Under the pieces are notes generated by a model, which saw only the letters and a program-made list of their open reading frames with translations, had not been told where the DNA came from and did no database searches. Below, one piece after another: positions 22,694 to 30,245 of a stretch of DNA of 30,451 nt. The translations under genes were made by a program, and so were the position numbers. The first letter of the stretch is position 1, and the number at the start of each line of letters is the position of its first letter. Origin of the DNA: UBA285 sp049970695 (GTDB lineage: Archaea > Thermoproteota > Thermoprotei_A > Sulfolobales > Desulfurococcaceae); contig JBMFML010000012.1 in NCBI GenBank assembly GCA_049970695.1, forward strand, positions 1-30,451. The letters run 5' to 3'.

Positions 22694-24895
22694 GTGGGAG
22701 TTGCACACCCCTACTTAGCAATAGTAGCCACTATTGCCCTTGTAGCTGCTGTTACTAGTGCGCTCTTCTTCTTCATCTACACGTACACCGAGGTGCTCAA
22801 GTCGCCAGTGGTTTCAATCTACGCAGAGGCCTGCCTCGCCCCCAGCCACGCCCAGGTGGTAGTCACTGTGAGGCTTGAGAGGGGGCTCCCCATCGTGCTC
22901 CAAAAGCTAGTAGTAAACACAGAGGCAGGCGCCGTGGAGGCGTACCCGAACTCCACTAGCGGAGTCTCAGTGAAGCTAGAGGGCTTCGACGGGGTCCTGC
23001 TGCACGGGCAGGTCGGAAGAATAGTAGTGCAGCTCCCGCCAGAGTACTTCGTGCTCAACAAGACGTACTGGGTGCTCGCGCTCTTCGACAAGGCAACGGC
23101 ACCAGCGAGCTTCAAGCTAGTGGAGTGCCCAGCGACCCCCATATCCGTAGGTCCCCTACCCGTAGGCATGGCGGTGCTTGAAGCACTAGCAGGCGATGGA
23201 ACAGTGACTTGGCTTGGGAAACTAGCAGTAGTTGAGCGAGTTGACAGAAAAGCCGTGTTTTACGACGCGTTTGACGACAACCCCCTGGGCTCAAGGGTCA
23301 TCAGCTTATCGTGTAGCTGGGCGTGGGATCCAGGCTACAGAGCACTAGTGCTGGATGCGAGGTGGCAAGGGCCTTCAAGCTACAACGGCAGGTGCATAGC
23401 AGCAGCGAACATCAACATTTCAGAATACGCGTCCAAGGGGAGGAGGGTTTACGTTGCAGCACTGGCCTGGAGAAGCAGCTTCGCTGCCACCGGCAGCCCC
23501 GAAATCACGCTAGCAACGGCGTACACGCGAGGCGCAGTGTACTACGAAGTAGGCTTTAGGAACGTCATTCAGAGTGGGAGAGCGGGCGACAACATCCAGT
23601 CTGTAATAAACTACTGGGACGGCAAGACCGAGAAGCAGCTAGGCTCAAAGCCTTTGGGAGGCCTCACTACTGAGGAGTGGTACTTGAGCTACGTGGCTTC
23701 AATGATAGACTTTACTGCGTGGCTTGCAGTGCACTGGAATCAAACCGTAATTAACGAGGCAGTAGTAGATAGCAAGTACCGGTTCTACCCAGATATGGCT
23801 GGCGTGAGTTACTGCCTCAAGGTAGGCAAAATAGATAGTGGCTACGTTTACTTCGACAACCTAGTTATAACCGTTGACGCGCCGCCCTGGTTCGTCAACG
23901 TCACTAACGTACCGCCCGGCTGGAGGGTGGTTCTGAGGAGCAGTGGAGGCAGCGTAGTTGCGGAGGCTGTTGCCGGGAGCGATGGAGTAGCCGTGCTCAA
24001 CGTGGCGCCGCCACTAGTGGATCTTCTAGCGAGCCCCTACTGCGGGGACTGGTTCATAACAGCGAATGCCACTGTGGAGGTCTATGATGCTGGTGGGAGG
24101 CTTGTTGCAAGCAGCTGGTTTAGTGAAGTCGTTGGAGGCGACGTCTACTCAATGAAGGTGCTTCCCGGCTCCGTGCTGCTAGTAGGTGTTGGGGGCTCTC
24201 AGCAAGTCCTGGCATACAACGTCACTGCAAGTGAGCGGCTCGTCCTCGTCAAGTCCATTAACGCCTCAACAACCTTTGATGGAAGCGCTGCAATAGCTGC
24301 TCTCGGCGGCTCAATATACTTGCTAAATGCAACAGGGCTTTACATGTACAGCTGGGCTACTGACAGCTGGGTGCTCCTCGCAGGCACGAGCACGAGGCAG
24401 CTCGCCAGGCTCGAGGCCTGCGGCAACCTCTTAGCCGTGGTCAACAGCACTGGCACCAATGTAGTCTACGTGTACAACGTGACGGCGCGCTCTTGGAGCA
24501 GAATTGGCCTGCCAAGCTACTACATGACCACGGAGTACACGTCCACGGCTGTTTCCGAGAACTGCACGCTGTACGTGTCCCTAGTGAAGTACGAGGGCGG
24601 GCTCTACAAGCCGGTAGTAGTGGCAGTAGACCTGAGGAGCCTGAGCGTGGTTGGCGAGGTGCCGGTAACCGGGTACAGGCTCTGTGGCTTGGCCTACGGC
24701 GGCCCTGAGTACTTGTACTACGTGCTCGAGCAGGAGGGTGTCTACAGAGTCAGCACTACTGGAGTGGTAGAGCAGCTGCCGGTGTACTTGCCGTTTGCGC
24801 CGCGGGGTATCGGAGACAGGCTCGAGTACTATGATGGAAAGCTGTTGTTCGTGAGAGGCGATGGCACGGCAGAGCTCTACGTGATTAGGCTCTAG
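22694..24895 (+). CDS. Large cell-surface protein with a pilin-like N-terminal helix and beta-propeller-like C-terminus
   Basis: The 733-residue protein begins with a short leader and one hydrophobic helix (about 7-35), like the N-terminus of archaeal pilins (SP-LIA-type), but HPYLAIV lacks the usual Lys/Arg before the cleavage site, so it may be an ordinary N-terminal anchor. A beta-rich region to about 165 is followed by a LamG/concanavalin-like segment (about 185-395, with AFDDNPLG and a late VYFDNLVITVDAPP strand), a short beta domain, and about 240 residues of repeated short strands resembling a beta-propeller (YNVTARSWSRIG, YYVLEQEGVYRV). About twelve NxS/T sequons mark it as extracellular. 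GTG start with GGTG upstream. Its last four bases overlap the convergent ABC ATPase gene. Confidence 0.7.
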   Translation: MGVAHPYLAIVATIALVAAVTSALFFFIYTYTEVLKSPVVSIYAEACLAPSHAQVVVTVRLERGLPIVLQKLVVNTEAGAVEAYPNSTSGVSVKLEGFDGVLLHGQVGRIVVQLPPEYFVLNKTYWVLALFDKATAPASFKLVECPATPISVGPLPVGMAVLEALAGDGTVTWLGKLAVVERVDRKAVFYDAFDDNPLGSRVISLSCSWAWDPGYRALVLDARWQGPSSYNGRCIAAANINISEYASKGRRVYVAALAWRSSFAATGSPEITLATAYTRGAVYYEVGFRNVIQSGRAGDNIQSVINYWDGKTEKQLGSKPLGGLTTEEWYLSYVASMIDFTAWLAVHWNQTVINEAVVDSKYRFYPDMAGVSYCLKVGKIDSGYVYFDNLVITVDAPPWFVNVTNVPPGWRVVLRSSGGSVVAEAVAGSDGVAVLNVAPPLVDLLASPYCGDWFITANATVEVYDAGGRLVASSWFSEVVGGDVYSMKVLPGSVLLVGVGGSQQVLAYNVTASERLVLVKSINASTTFDGSAAIAALGGSIYLLNATGLYMYSWATDSWVLLAGTSTRQLARLEACGNLLAVVNSTGTNVVYVYNVTARSWSRIGLPSYYMTTEYTSTAVSENCTLYVSLVKYEGGLYKPVVVAVDLRSLSVVGEVPVTGYRLCGLAYGGPEYLYYVLEQEGVYRVSTTGVVEQLPVYLPFAPRGIGDRLEYYDGKLLFVRGDGTAELYVIRL

Positions 24896-25629
24896 TGCCA
24901 GTCTGCGATGTGCACGTGCTTTTCTACTTCAATAGCGCACTTCTTGTAGAACCTGCTGAGCACCTCGTACTTCACGATCTCGCTTGGCGGGCCGTGCTCG
25001 TGCCGGCCGTAGCCGAGCAGCAGCAGCTCCTTCGTGTAGCTCAAGAGCAGCACTGGGTCGTGGCTCGTCACAACCAGTAGCTTGCTGCTCGAGAGCTCTC
25101 CGAGGAGCTCCGCCACCTCAACTCTACCCTCTGGGTCTATGTTGGAGAAGGGCTCGTCGAGTAGCATTATCGGGGCGTCTGTGGCGAGGGCCCGTGCTAT
25201 GAGAGCCCTCCTCATCGTGCCGCCCGAGAGGCGAGTCAGCCTCTCGCTCCAGAGGCTCCGGGGTATTCCAACTAGCTCGAGGGCCTTCCTGGCCCTCTCC
25301 TCCACGTCTACTCCTACCCCCCTCTTCTTGGCCCAGAGAACTAGGTAGTTCTCGACGAACTCGTACGTTGAAACGGGTGCTTCTTCTGGGAGCTCAAAGC
25401 TCTGGGGAACGTAGGCTACAACGCCGCTCGCCGAGCCCCATGGCTTGATAGAGACCCTGCCTGCCGCCGGCTTCAAGACGCCCATCGTTGCTAAAAGCAG
25501 CGTCGTCTTTCCAGCGCCATTGGGCCCTATTACCTGGTAGAGGCCCGGCCCCTTCATGCTCATTGACAAGCCGCTTATTACTACGCGCCCTCCCCGCACC
25601 ACTGTCAAGTTCTCGTACTCTATCTCCAA
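24892..25629 (-). CDS. ABC transporter ATPase of a ZnuC-type metal importer
   Basis: From TTG 25629 (GGAGGGG four bases upstream) the protein is 245 residues. It has Walker A GPNGAGKTT (about 35-43), a Q-loop Gln near 76, the signature LSGGTMRRA (134-142), Walker B IMLLDEP (154-160) and the switch His near 190 (SHDP). The signature is LSGGTMR in place of LSGGQ. The C-terminus holds histidines (EKHVHIADWH), which is common in metal-linked proteins but not proof of binding. The frame is open to 25680, but that would run into the divergent gene. It pairs with the binding protein and permease transcribed from the other side of the shared promoter. Confidence 0.85.
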   Translation of the reverse strand: MEIEYENLTVVRGGRVVISGLSMSMKGPGLYQVIGPNGAGKTTLLLATMGVLKPAAGRVSIKPWGSASGVVAYVPQSFELPEEAPVSTYEFVENYLVLWAKKRGVGVDVEERARKALELVGIPRSLWSERLTRLSGGTMRRALIARALATDAPIMLLDEPFSNIDPEGRVEVAELLGELSSSKLLVVTSHDPVLLLSYTKELLLLGYGRHEHGPPSEIVKYEVLSRFYKKCAIEVEKHVHIADWH

Positions 25630-25637
25630 GGCCCCTC

Positions 25638-25684
25638 CCTTGTGCACAGGATATTTAAGCCCCCTTAATAATCTATGCACAAGG
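25638..25684. promoter_or_regulatory. Symmetric divergent promoter with perfect inverted repeat, metal-importer genes
   Basis: CCTTGTGCA (25638-25646) and TGCACAAGG (25676-25684) form a perfect 9-bp inverted repeat with 29 bases between them. Between the arms, ATATTTAAG (25651-25659, plus strand) and TTATTAAGG in the minus sense (25663-25671) are mirror-placed TATA elements. Each arm lies about 25 bases downstream of one TATA, so near the transcription start on both strands. This is the expected place for a repressor that blocks both directions. Confidence 0.6.
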
Positions 25685-26691
25685 TGCCTGCCTTGCGCTT
25701 GCTAGCACTAACACTGCTGATAGCCTGGCTCGCAGCGCTGCTGAGCCCCGTGGCGACCGGAGAGGAGCTGGTCATAGTGGTGACTTTTGCTCCGCTGAAG
25801 GGCGACGTAGAGAGGCTTCTCTGCGGTTACGGCGTAGTCTATGTGCTGGTCCCAGCCGGCGTAGACCCCCACGAGTACCAGCTCACTCCGAGGGACGTTG
25901 AACTGCTTGAGCGTGCGAAGCTCGTGGTTTCAACTGGGCACACTCACTTCGAGCTCAAAATACGCGAAATGGTGGAGAGCGGTGAGCTGCGCGCCGAGCT
26001 CCTAGAAGTCACTGGCATAACCGGGCTCAAGGTCCTTGCCAACCCAGTTACGGGGCAGCCGAACTACCACATGCCTATTAGAGACCCAGTTAACTACGTG
26101 CTCTTCGTGCTCGAAGTGGCCAAGAAGCTCTCGCAGGTAGATCCGGCGAGGAGCGGCTGCTACGCCGAGAAGGCCCTCGAAGTCGCTCGGGAAGTCCTGA
26201 GCGCTATTCTGCCGGCAAGGGGCTCGCAGAGGGGGCTGGTCGTGGCTGACAAGCCGCACGCTCAGTACGCTGCTGAGTGGCTCGGCTACTCGGTGGCCTG
26301 GATTGTGAGGTACGAGGAAGAAGCCCAGGTAACGCCCGAGTCTGCTCGGAGGGCTGAAGAGCTCGCCGAGTCCGGGTCTCTCGCGGCTGTTTTTGTAACC
26401 GACCCCCCAGTTGCGCAGGAGTCTCAGCTACTGCTCGAGATAGCCCGCGCACACAAGTTGCCAGTAGTCTACGTGCCGAGCCCCGCGTCAACTACAAGCA
26501 CGCTAGAAGCGCTGAAGGCTATTGCCGAGCAGGTCTCTAAGCTGAAGCCCCCCGAGCAGGCCTCGCAAGCAGGGCAGCAAGCGGGAGTGGGAGCCGGCAC
26601 CCCGCTGGCACTGGCCACGGGACTAGTGGGGTTTGCCGGCGGGCTCGTGGCGGGGTACCTCATTGCCAAGCGGGGTGTGAAGAGGGCTTGA
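25675..26691 (+). CDS. Metal-binding lipoprotein-like/anchored substrate-binding protein, ZnuA/TroA type
   Basis: Captures a divalent metal outside the membrane for the ABC importer. The 338 residues (ATG 25675; GTG 25684 is an alternative) have a signal peptide (about 1-28) and TroA-type ligands: H66 (DPHEYQL), H132 (NYHMPI), H195 (DKPHAQY) and D243 (VTDPP). GHTHFE (88-93) adds histidines nearby. There is no long His-rich loop as in many ZnuA proteins. A C-terminal helix (about 310-331) followed by KRGVKRA anchors it in the membrane, usual for archaeal binding proteins. Zinc or manganese is likely; iron is possible. Its TGA overlaps the permease start (TTGA). Confidence 0.85.
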   Translation: MHKVPALRLLALTLLIAWLAALLSPVATGEELVIVVTFAPLKGDVERLLCGYGVVYVLVPAGVDPHEYQLTPRDVELLERAKLVVSTGHTHFELKIREMVESGELRAELLEVTGITGLKVLANPVTGQPNYHMPIRDPVNYVLFVLEVAKKLSQVDPARSGCYAEKALEVAREVLSAILPARGSQRGLVVADKPHAQYAAEWLGYSVAWIVRYEEEAQVTPESARRAEELAESGSLAAVFVTDPPVAQESQLLLEIARAHKLPVVYVPSPASTTSTLEALKAIAEQVSKLKPPEQASQAGQQAGVGAGTPLALATGLVGFAGGLVAGYLIAKRGVKRA

Positions 26692-27554
26692 AGCCTGCCC
26701 ACCTATTCTTGCTCTTGCTGGTGCTTGCTTCTTCCGCCTACGTGGTTTACCTCGATGCCTACAGGGGGCTGGCGTACGTAGCCATGGGCCTGGCCCTGGC
26801 TGCTGTTAGCTACGTGGTTTACTACAAGAGGCTCGAGTTCCTCGCCGCTGGCTCAACGCACGCAGCCCTCTTCGCAGCCGTAGTAGGCCTGCTCGCAGAG
26901 CACTACACGGGAGTGAGCTACCTGGCCTTCTCGCTGCCAGCAGGCCTCTCCCTCGTCTACGCTGCCGGCTTCATGGTCAAGAAGGGGTCTTCGCCGGGCA
27001 AGGCGGCTGCCGTAGTTGTTTCTGCCGCCTCGGCGCTCGCCGTGCTCTCAGCGCACTACGTTTTCGCGAGAGTGCCGGCGAGGGTTTCGCTTTCTGCACT
27101 AATTCTCGGAGACCCCCTGCTGCTCACTAGGAGCGAGGCGCTCGTGGCTACCGTGGTGTCGGCTGCCCTGGTCTCGGCAGCCCTGGCCGCCCGCAGAGTG
27201 GTAGTAGAGCTCAGCGTGGATCCCGTCTCGGTTGAGCTAGCAGGTGTGAAAGCCGGCCTCTACGAGCTTGCCTCCTACACGCTCGTCGGGGTTGCCGCAG
27301 TGGGGCTGCTCAGGCTTGCGGGCTACGTCATGGAGCACGTCTTACTGCTCCTCCCGGCGATAGCTGCCTCGGCCTACTCTAGCTCAACTCGCGAGCACAT
27401 GCTCCTCACGCTGCTCCTCGGGGCCTTCTCGGCTTCGCTGGGCTACGTAGTTGGAGTGGTCTTCAACACAGTGCCCACTGGTGCAAGCGGGCTGCTACTT
27501 ATTGGAGCACTGCTACTCCGCTACTTAATGGGGTGGGTGAGGAGTGGCAGGTAG
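26688..27554 (+). CDS. ABC transporter permease, ZnuB type (ABC-3 family)
   Basis: The 288-residue protein has about eight membrane helices and segments typical of ABC-3 permeases, such as AAGSTHAALFAAVVGLLAE, where family members have the G-AxSHAAL-G pattern at about residues 56-72, and a DPVSVELAGV stretch before the coupling helices. Start TTG at 26688 overlaps the TGA of the binding protein. Its 3' end overlaps the following regulator gene by 11 bases. It forms the membrane channel with the ATPase made from the divergent operon. Confidence 0.85.
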   Translation: MKPAHLFLLLLVLASSAYVVYLDAYRGLAYVAMGLALAAVSYVVYYKRLEFLAAGSTHAALFAAVVGLLAEHYTGVSYLAFSLPAGLSLVYAAGFMVKKGSSPGKAAAVVVSAASALAVLSAHYVFARVPARVSLSALILGDPLLLTRSEALVATVVSAALVSAALAARRVVVELSVDPVSVELAGVKAGLYELASYTLVGVAAVGLLRLAGYVMEHVLLLLPAIAASAYSSSTREHMLLTLLLGAFSASLGYVVGVVFNTVPTGASGLLLIGALLLRYLMGWVRSGR

Positions 27555-27954
27555 CAGGAAAAAGAGGTTTGGAGTAAGCATTCCAGCCGAAGTCGCGGAG
27601 AAGCTCGAAGAGCTGACAAGCCTGGCTGCCAGCGACAGGTCCGCCCTCGTGGTTAGGGCTCTCGAAGAGTACCTCCACGAGGAAGTCCACTACGATAAGG
27701 AGCACTCGTGCTCGGGGCTCCTCATACTACTCGGAGTCGGCGGCCAGGAGGTGGCCGGCCTGGTCAGCGCGCCGGTAGTCAAGGCTTCTTGCACGGCGAG
27801 AGTGGGGGGCGAGCTGGTGACGGTGCTGTTTGTCGAGGGCCCCTACCTGGAGATAAAGCAGCTGAGGAAGAGCCTCAAGAAGGCCTTCAGAGTGAGCAGG
27901 TACGTGCCACTCTACTGCAGGTTCGCCCCTGAGGCCCGCCCTTCCCGAGGCTAG
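27544..27954 (+). CDS. NikR-like ribbon-helix-helix transcription regulator
   Basis: The 136-residue protein has an N-terminal RHH DNA-binding fold (about 7-46: strand RFGVSIP, then two helices, with SDRSALVVRALEEYL as the second) and a C-terminal ACT-like beta-alpha-beta region (about 58-128) resembling NikR. Canonical NikR nickel ligands (HxH plus Cys) are not visible; possible ligands are H49, H54, C56, C83 and C125, so a different metal such as zinc is possible. GTG start with GGTGA just upstream, overlapping the permease by 11 bases, so it is co-expressed with the importer and may repress it. Its last four bases overlap the convergent dehydrogenase gene. Confidence 0.75.
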   Translation: MAGSRKKRFGVSIPAEVAEKLEELTSLAASDRSALVVRALEEYLHEEVHYDKEHSCSGLLILLGVGGQEVAGLVSAPVVKASCTARVGGELVTVLFVEGPYLEIKQLRKSLKKAFRVSRYVPLYCRFAPEARPSRG

Positions 27955-28955
27955 GCGGTGTCGAGTACTAGCTGCCCCATGGGCTTCTTGTGCTTGAGCT
28001 CCTTCAGCGCGGCGTTGGCTTCTCTGAGCGAGTAGAGCCTGACCTCTGGCTTCACGCCGTGTTTCAGAGCGAGCTGGAGGACCTCGGCGACGTCTCTCCT
28101 AGTCACGTTTGCAACGCTCTTCACCTCCCTCTCGTGCCACAGTAGGCTGTAGGGCAGCCTCTCAACGTCGCTCATGTATATCTCCGCAAGGACAACCCTG
28201 CCCCCCTTATCCACCTTCTTCAAGGCCTCTACAAACACCGAGGAAACCGGGGCGTAGACTATGGCCGCGTCGAGGGGCTTTGGAGGCTGCTCGCTAGTCA
28301 ACCCAGCCCAGTCTGCACCGCTTCTCAGCGCCTCCTCGACCTTCCAGGGAGACCCCGTGAAGACGTATGCTTCCAAACCCAGCTTCTTGGCCATCTGCAG
28401 AACCAGGTGGGCTGCTGCACCATAGCCGAAGAGCCCCAAGACGCCCTCGCCGCGCTCTAAGAGCCCGGTTAGCTTGAGAGACCTGTAGCCTATTGCGCCG
28501 GCGCACATGAGCGGTGCTGCGTGCTCATCGCTCAAGCCGCTCGGTATTTTGTGCACGAAGTCTGCGGGAGCCACTACGTACTCCGCGTAGCCGCCGTCAA
28601 CGCTGTACCCGGTGAACAGGGCGTGGTCGCAGAGGTTTTCCAACCCCCTCCTGCAGTAGCGGCAGTTACCACACGACTTGTACAACCAGGGAATGCCAAC
28701 TCTGTCGCCCCTGGAAACCCCTTCAGCCCCCTCGCCAACCTCCACGACGTAGCCAACTACCTGGTGCCCGGGGATTAGGGGGAGCTTCCTCGGCTCCAGC
28801 TCGCCCTCGACAATGTGCAGGTCTGTTCTGCAGACGCCGCACTTCGAGACTCTCACCAAGACCTCTCCCTTCCCAGGCCTAGGAGTGTCTACATCTACGT
28901 AGACCAGGGGCTCCTCCTCAATGGGCCCTGGCTTGTAGAGCACCATAGCCTTCAC
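27951..28955 (-). CDS. Zinc-dependent alcohol dehydrogenase family protein
   Basis: The 334-residue medium-chain dehydrogenase has a GroES-like domain with catalytic zinc ligands C39, H64 and C151, a structural zinc site C95-x2-C98-x2-C101-x7-C109 (CGNCRYCRRGLENLC) and a Rossmann domain with GLFGYGAAAH at about 174-183. The features WLYKSCG, ENLCDHALFTGYSVDGGYAEY and APLMCAGAIGYRSL are close to the TIGR02822 group. It probably oxidises an alcohol with NAD(P), substrate unknown. GTG start with GGTG about seven bases upstream. Confidence 0.88.
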   Translation of the reverse strand: MKAMVLYKPGPIEEEPLVYVDVDTPRPGKGEVLVRVSKCGVCRTDLHIVEGELEPRKLPLIPGHQVVGYVVEVGEGAEGVSRGDRVGIPWLYKSCGNCRYCRRGLENLCDHALFTGYSVDGGYAEYVVAPADFVHKIPSGLSDEHAAPLMCAGAIGYRSLKLTGLLERGEGVLGLFGYGAAAHLVLQMAKKLGLEAYVFTGSPWKVEEALRSGADWAGLTSEQPPKPLDAAIVYAPVSSVFVEALKKVDKGGRVVLAEIYMSDVERLPYSLLWHEREVKSVANVTRRDVAEVLQLALKHGVKPEVRLYSLREANAALKELKHKKPMGQLVLDTA

Positions 28956-28989
28956 AAGCCGGCACCCCTAGTAGCGTGCCTGCACCAAG

Positions 28990-29280
28990 GCTAAAAGAGT
29001 TTGTGCTAGCGGGTAGTGCGCGAGTTGCGGTTTTCGGGGCTCTAGTGCGCGTAAAGAATCCGGAGCGCGTGGTTGAGCGTCGGTCTAGTGCCAGACCCCT
29101 CCAAGAGGGAGTTGAGGCCTGTGAGGGCTTTAATGAGGGAGGGCGGGGACAGAATTCGCCAGCAGCTCTTTAGGCCGAGAACAGCCACCTTTCTAGTGCT
29201 TGCTATAGAGCGGGGCCCCACGCTCTTCTCGGAGCCAGCAGCGCTCTCGCTGGCGAGACAGCGCGGAACTGCGAGGTTTG
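28990..29280 (+). pseudogene. Possible decayed nucleotidyltransferase (MNT-like) gene
   Basis: One plus-strand frame contains RVAVFGALVRVKNPE, where MNT antitoxins have LFGSxARGxxxxxSD, and about 56 codons further, in another frame, ATFLVLAIERGPTLFSEP, which recalls the final helix and strand of such proteins (ALERGVVLY). The order is right, but the spacing is short and the catalytic GS/DxD residues are missing. No ribosome binding site is seen. This is a weak call; the alternative is chance in noncoding DNA. Confidence 0.25.
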
Positions 29281-29290
29281 GGGAGGCGTT

Positions 29291-29300
29291 AGCTTATAAG
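29291..29300 (+). promoter_or_regulatory. TATA box of the membrane-protein gene
   Basis: GCTTATAAGC is a consensus-like, palindromic TATA in GC-rich DNA. Transcription should begin about 29320-29325, so the gene must start at 29335 or later. Confidence 0.6.
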
Positions 29301-29346
29301 CACGTAGTCTACATAGCAATCATGCCGCCCAGGCTTGGTGGTTCGG

Positions 29347-30186
29347 GTGGCGGCAGGGGCGCCCAGTCGCGTTGAGAAAAGAGCCGGTGCGACCGGGCCA
29401 GCGGTGCTCGCGCTGTGGCTGGCCCTTGTAGCGCTCCTCATTTCCTTTGCCGCGGGCCACGTCGTTGGAGCGCTAATCGCGGCGTTCGAGGCAACGGGGG
29501 TGGTGACCTACTTCTTCTTACTGGAGTTCGCAGTTGCGCTGCTTTTTGCGCCCATTTTCGCAGTGTTTCCCATTTACTACTACGCAAGGCGGCGAGTCGG
29601 CACCAAGCTGGGTAGAGTACTGCTCAACGCGGTGCTGGTACTCGCCCCCTACATCCTCGTAGACGGATTGGCCTTGTGCCTGCTGGGCCTCTCGCTCACG
29701 TCCCTGCTAGCAGGTGTCAACAGCGCCTTTTACTACGCCACAGGAGCAAACCTAACAGACCTGGTATCCAGCGCCTCAACGCTGGCTCTCGGCACTATGG
29801 CGGTGCTCTACATGCTCCTCCAGCCATCCATATCGGTCTCCGTAGCCTGCCTCAAGGAGGCCTCGGCTAGGGCGTTCTACAAGAGCCTGCTGGAATTCTC
29901 GAAGAGGACTTGGCGTAGGTCGCTCCTGGCTTCTGTGGCAGGCGCTGTGCTGGCCAGTGCAGCAGCTGCGGGGCTCTACTACCTCCTGTCCCCCACGCCA
30001 CTGAGTTCTGTGAAGATAGTTGCATACGAGCCTGGCGACTACCAGCTCGCGGAGTTCTTCAACGCCCTGACCTTGAACCCCGTGGAGGCTGCGTCAGCTG
30101 TGCTGTGGCTTGTAGTCTACTCGCACAGCTCACTAGAGCTGTTCACGCGGCGAAACCCGGAGCCCACGCGCCTCTGCCAAGCCTAG
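29347..30186 (+). CDS. Hypothetical polytopic membrane protein
   Basis: I chose GTG 29347 because GGTGG at 29337-29341 is a good ribosome binding site for it; TTG 29335 and GTG 29338 are in frame and possible. The protein (about 279 residues) has about seven membrane helices, including an early long hydrophobic region (residues 15-80) followed by the basic YYARRR turn, and later helices at about 90-125, 140-170, 195-220 and near the C-terminus. The organisation resembles YIP1-type membrane proteins in general shape only; no family motif is certain. The function is unknown. A separate TATA indicates its own transcript. Confidence 0.6.
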   Translation: MAAGAPSRVEKRAGATGPAVLALWLALVALLISFAAGHVVGALIAAFEATGVVTYFFLLEFAVALLFAPIFAVFPIYYYARRRVGTKLGRVLLNAVLVLAPYILVDGLALCLLGLSLTSLLAGVNSAFYYATGANLTDLVSSASTLALGTMAVLYMLLQPSISVSVACLKEASARAFYKSLLEFSKRTWRRSLLASVAGAVLASAAAAGLYYLLSPTPLSSVKIVAYEPGDYQLAEFFNALTLNPVEAASAVLWLVVYSHSSLELFTRRNPEPTRLCQA

Positions 30187-30245
30187 GGGCATGCGAGGGG
30201 CAAAAAAGCCCCGAGCACCTTTCTGTCCCTAGGGTGGCCTAGTTT

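Noticed and set aside
30197..30212. GGGGC-AAAAAA-GCCCC hairpin after the membrane-protein gene, as a terminator.
   Set aside because: The stem is only five base pairs and no T tract follows; the A run may instead serve as a promoter element for the next gene.
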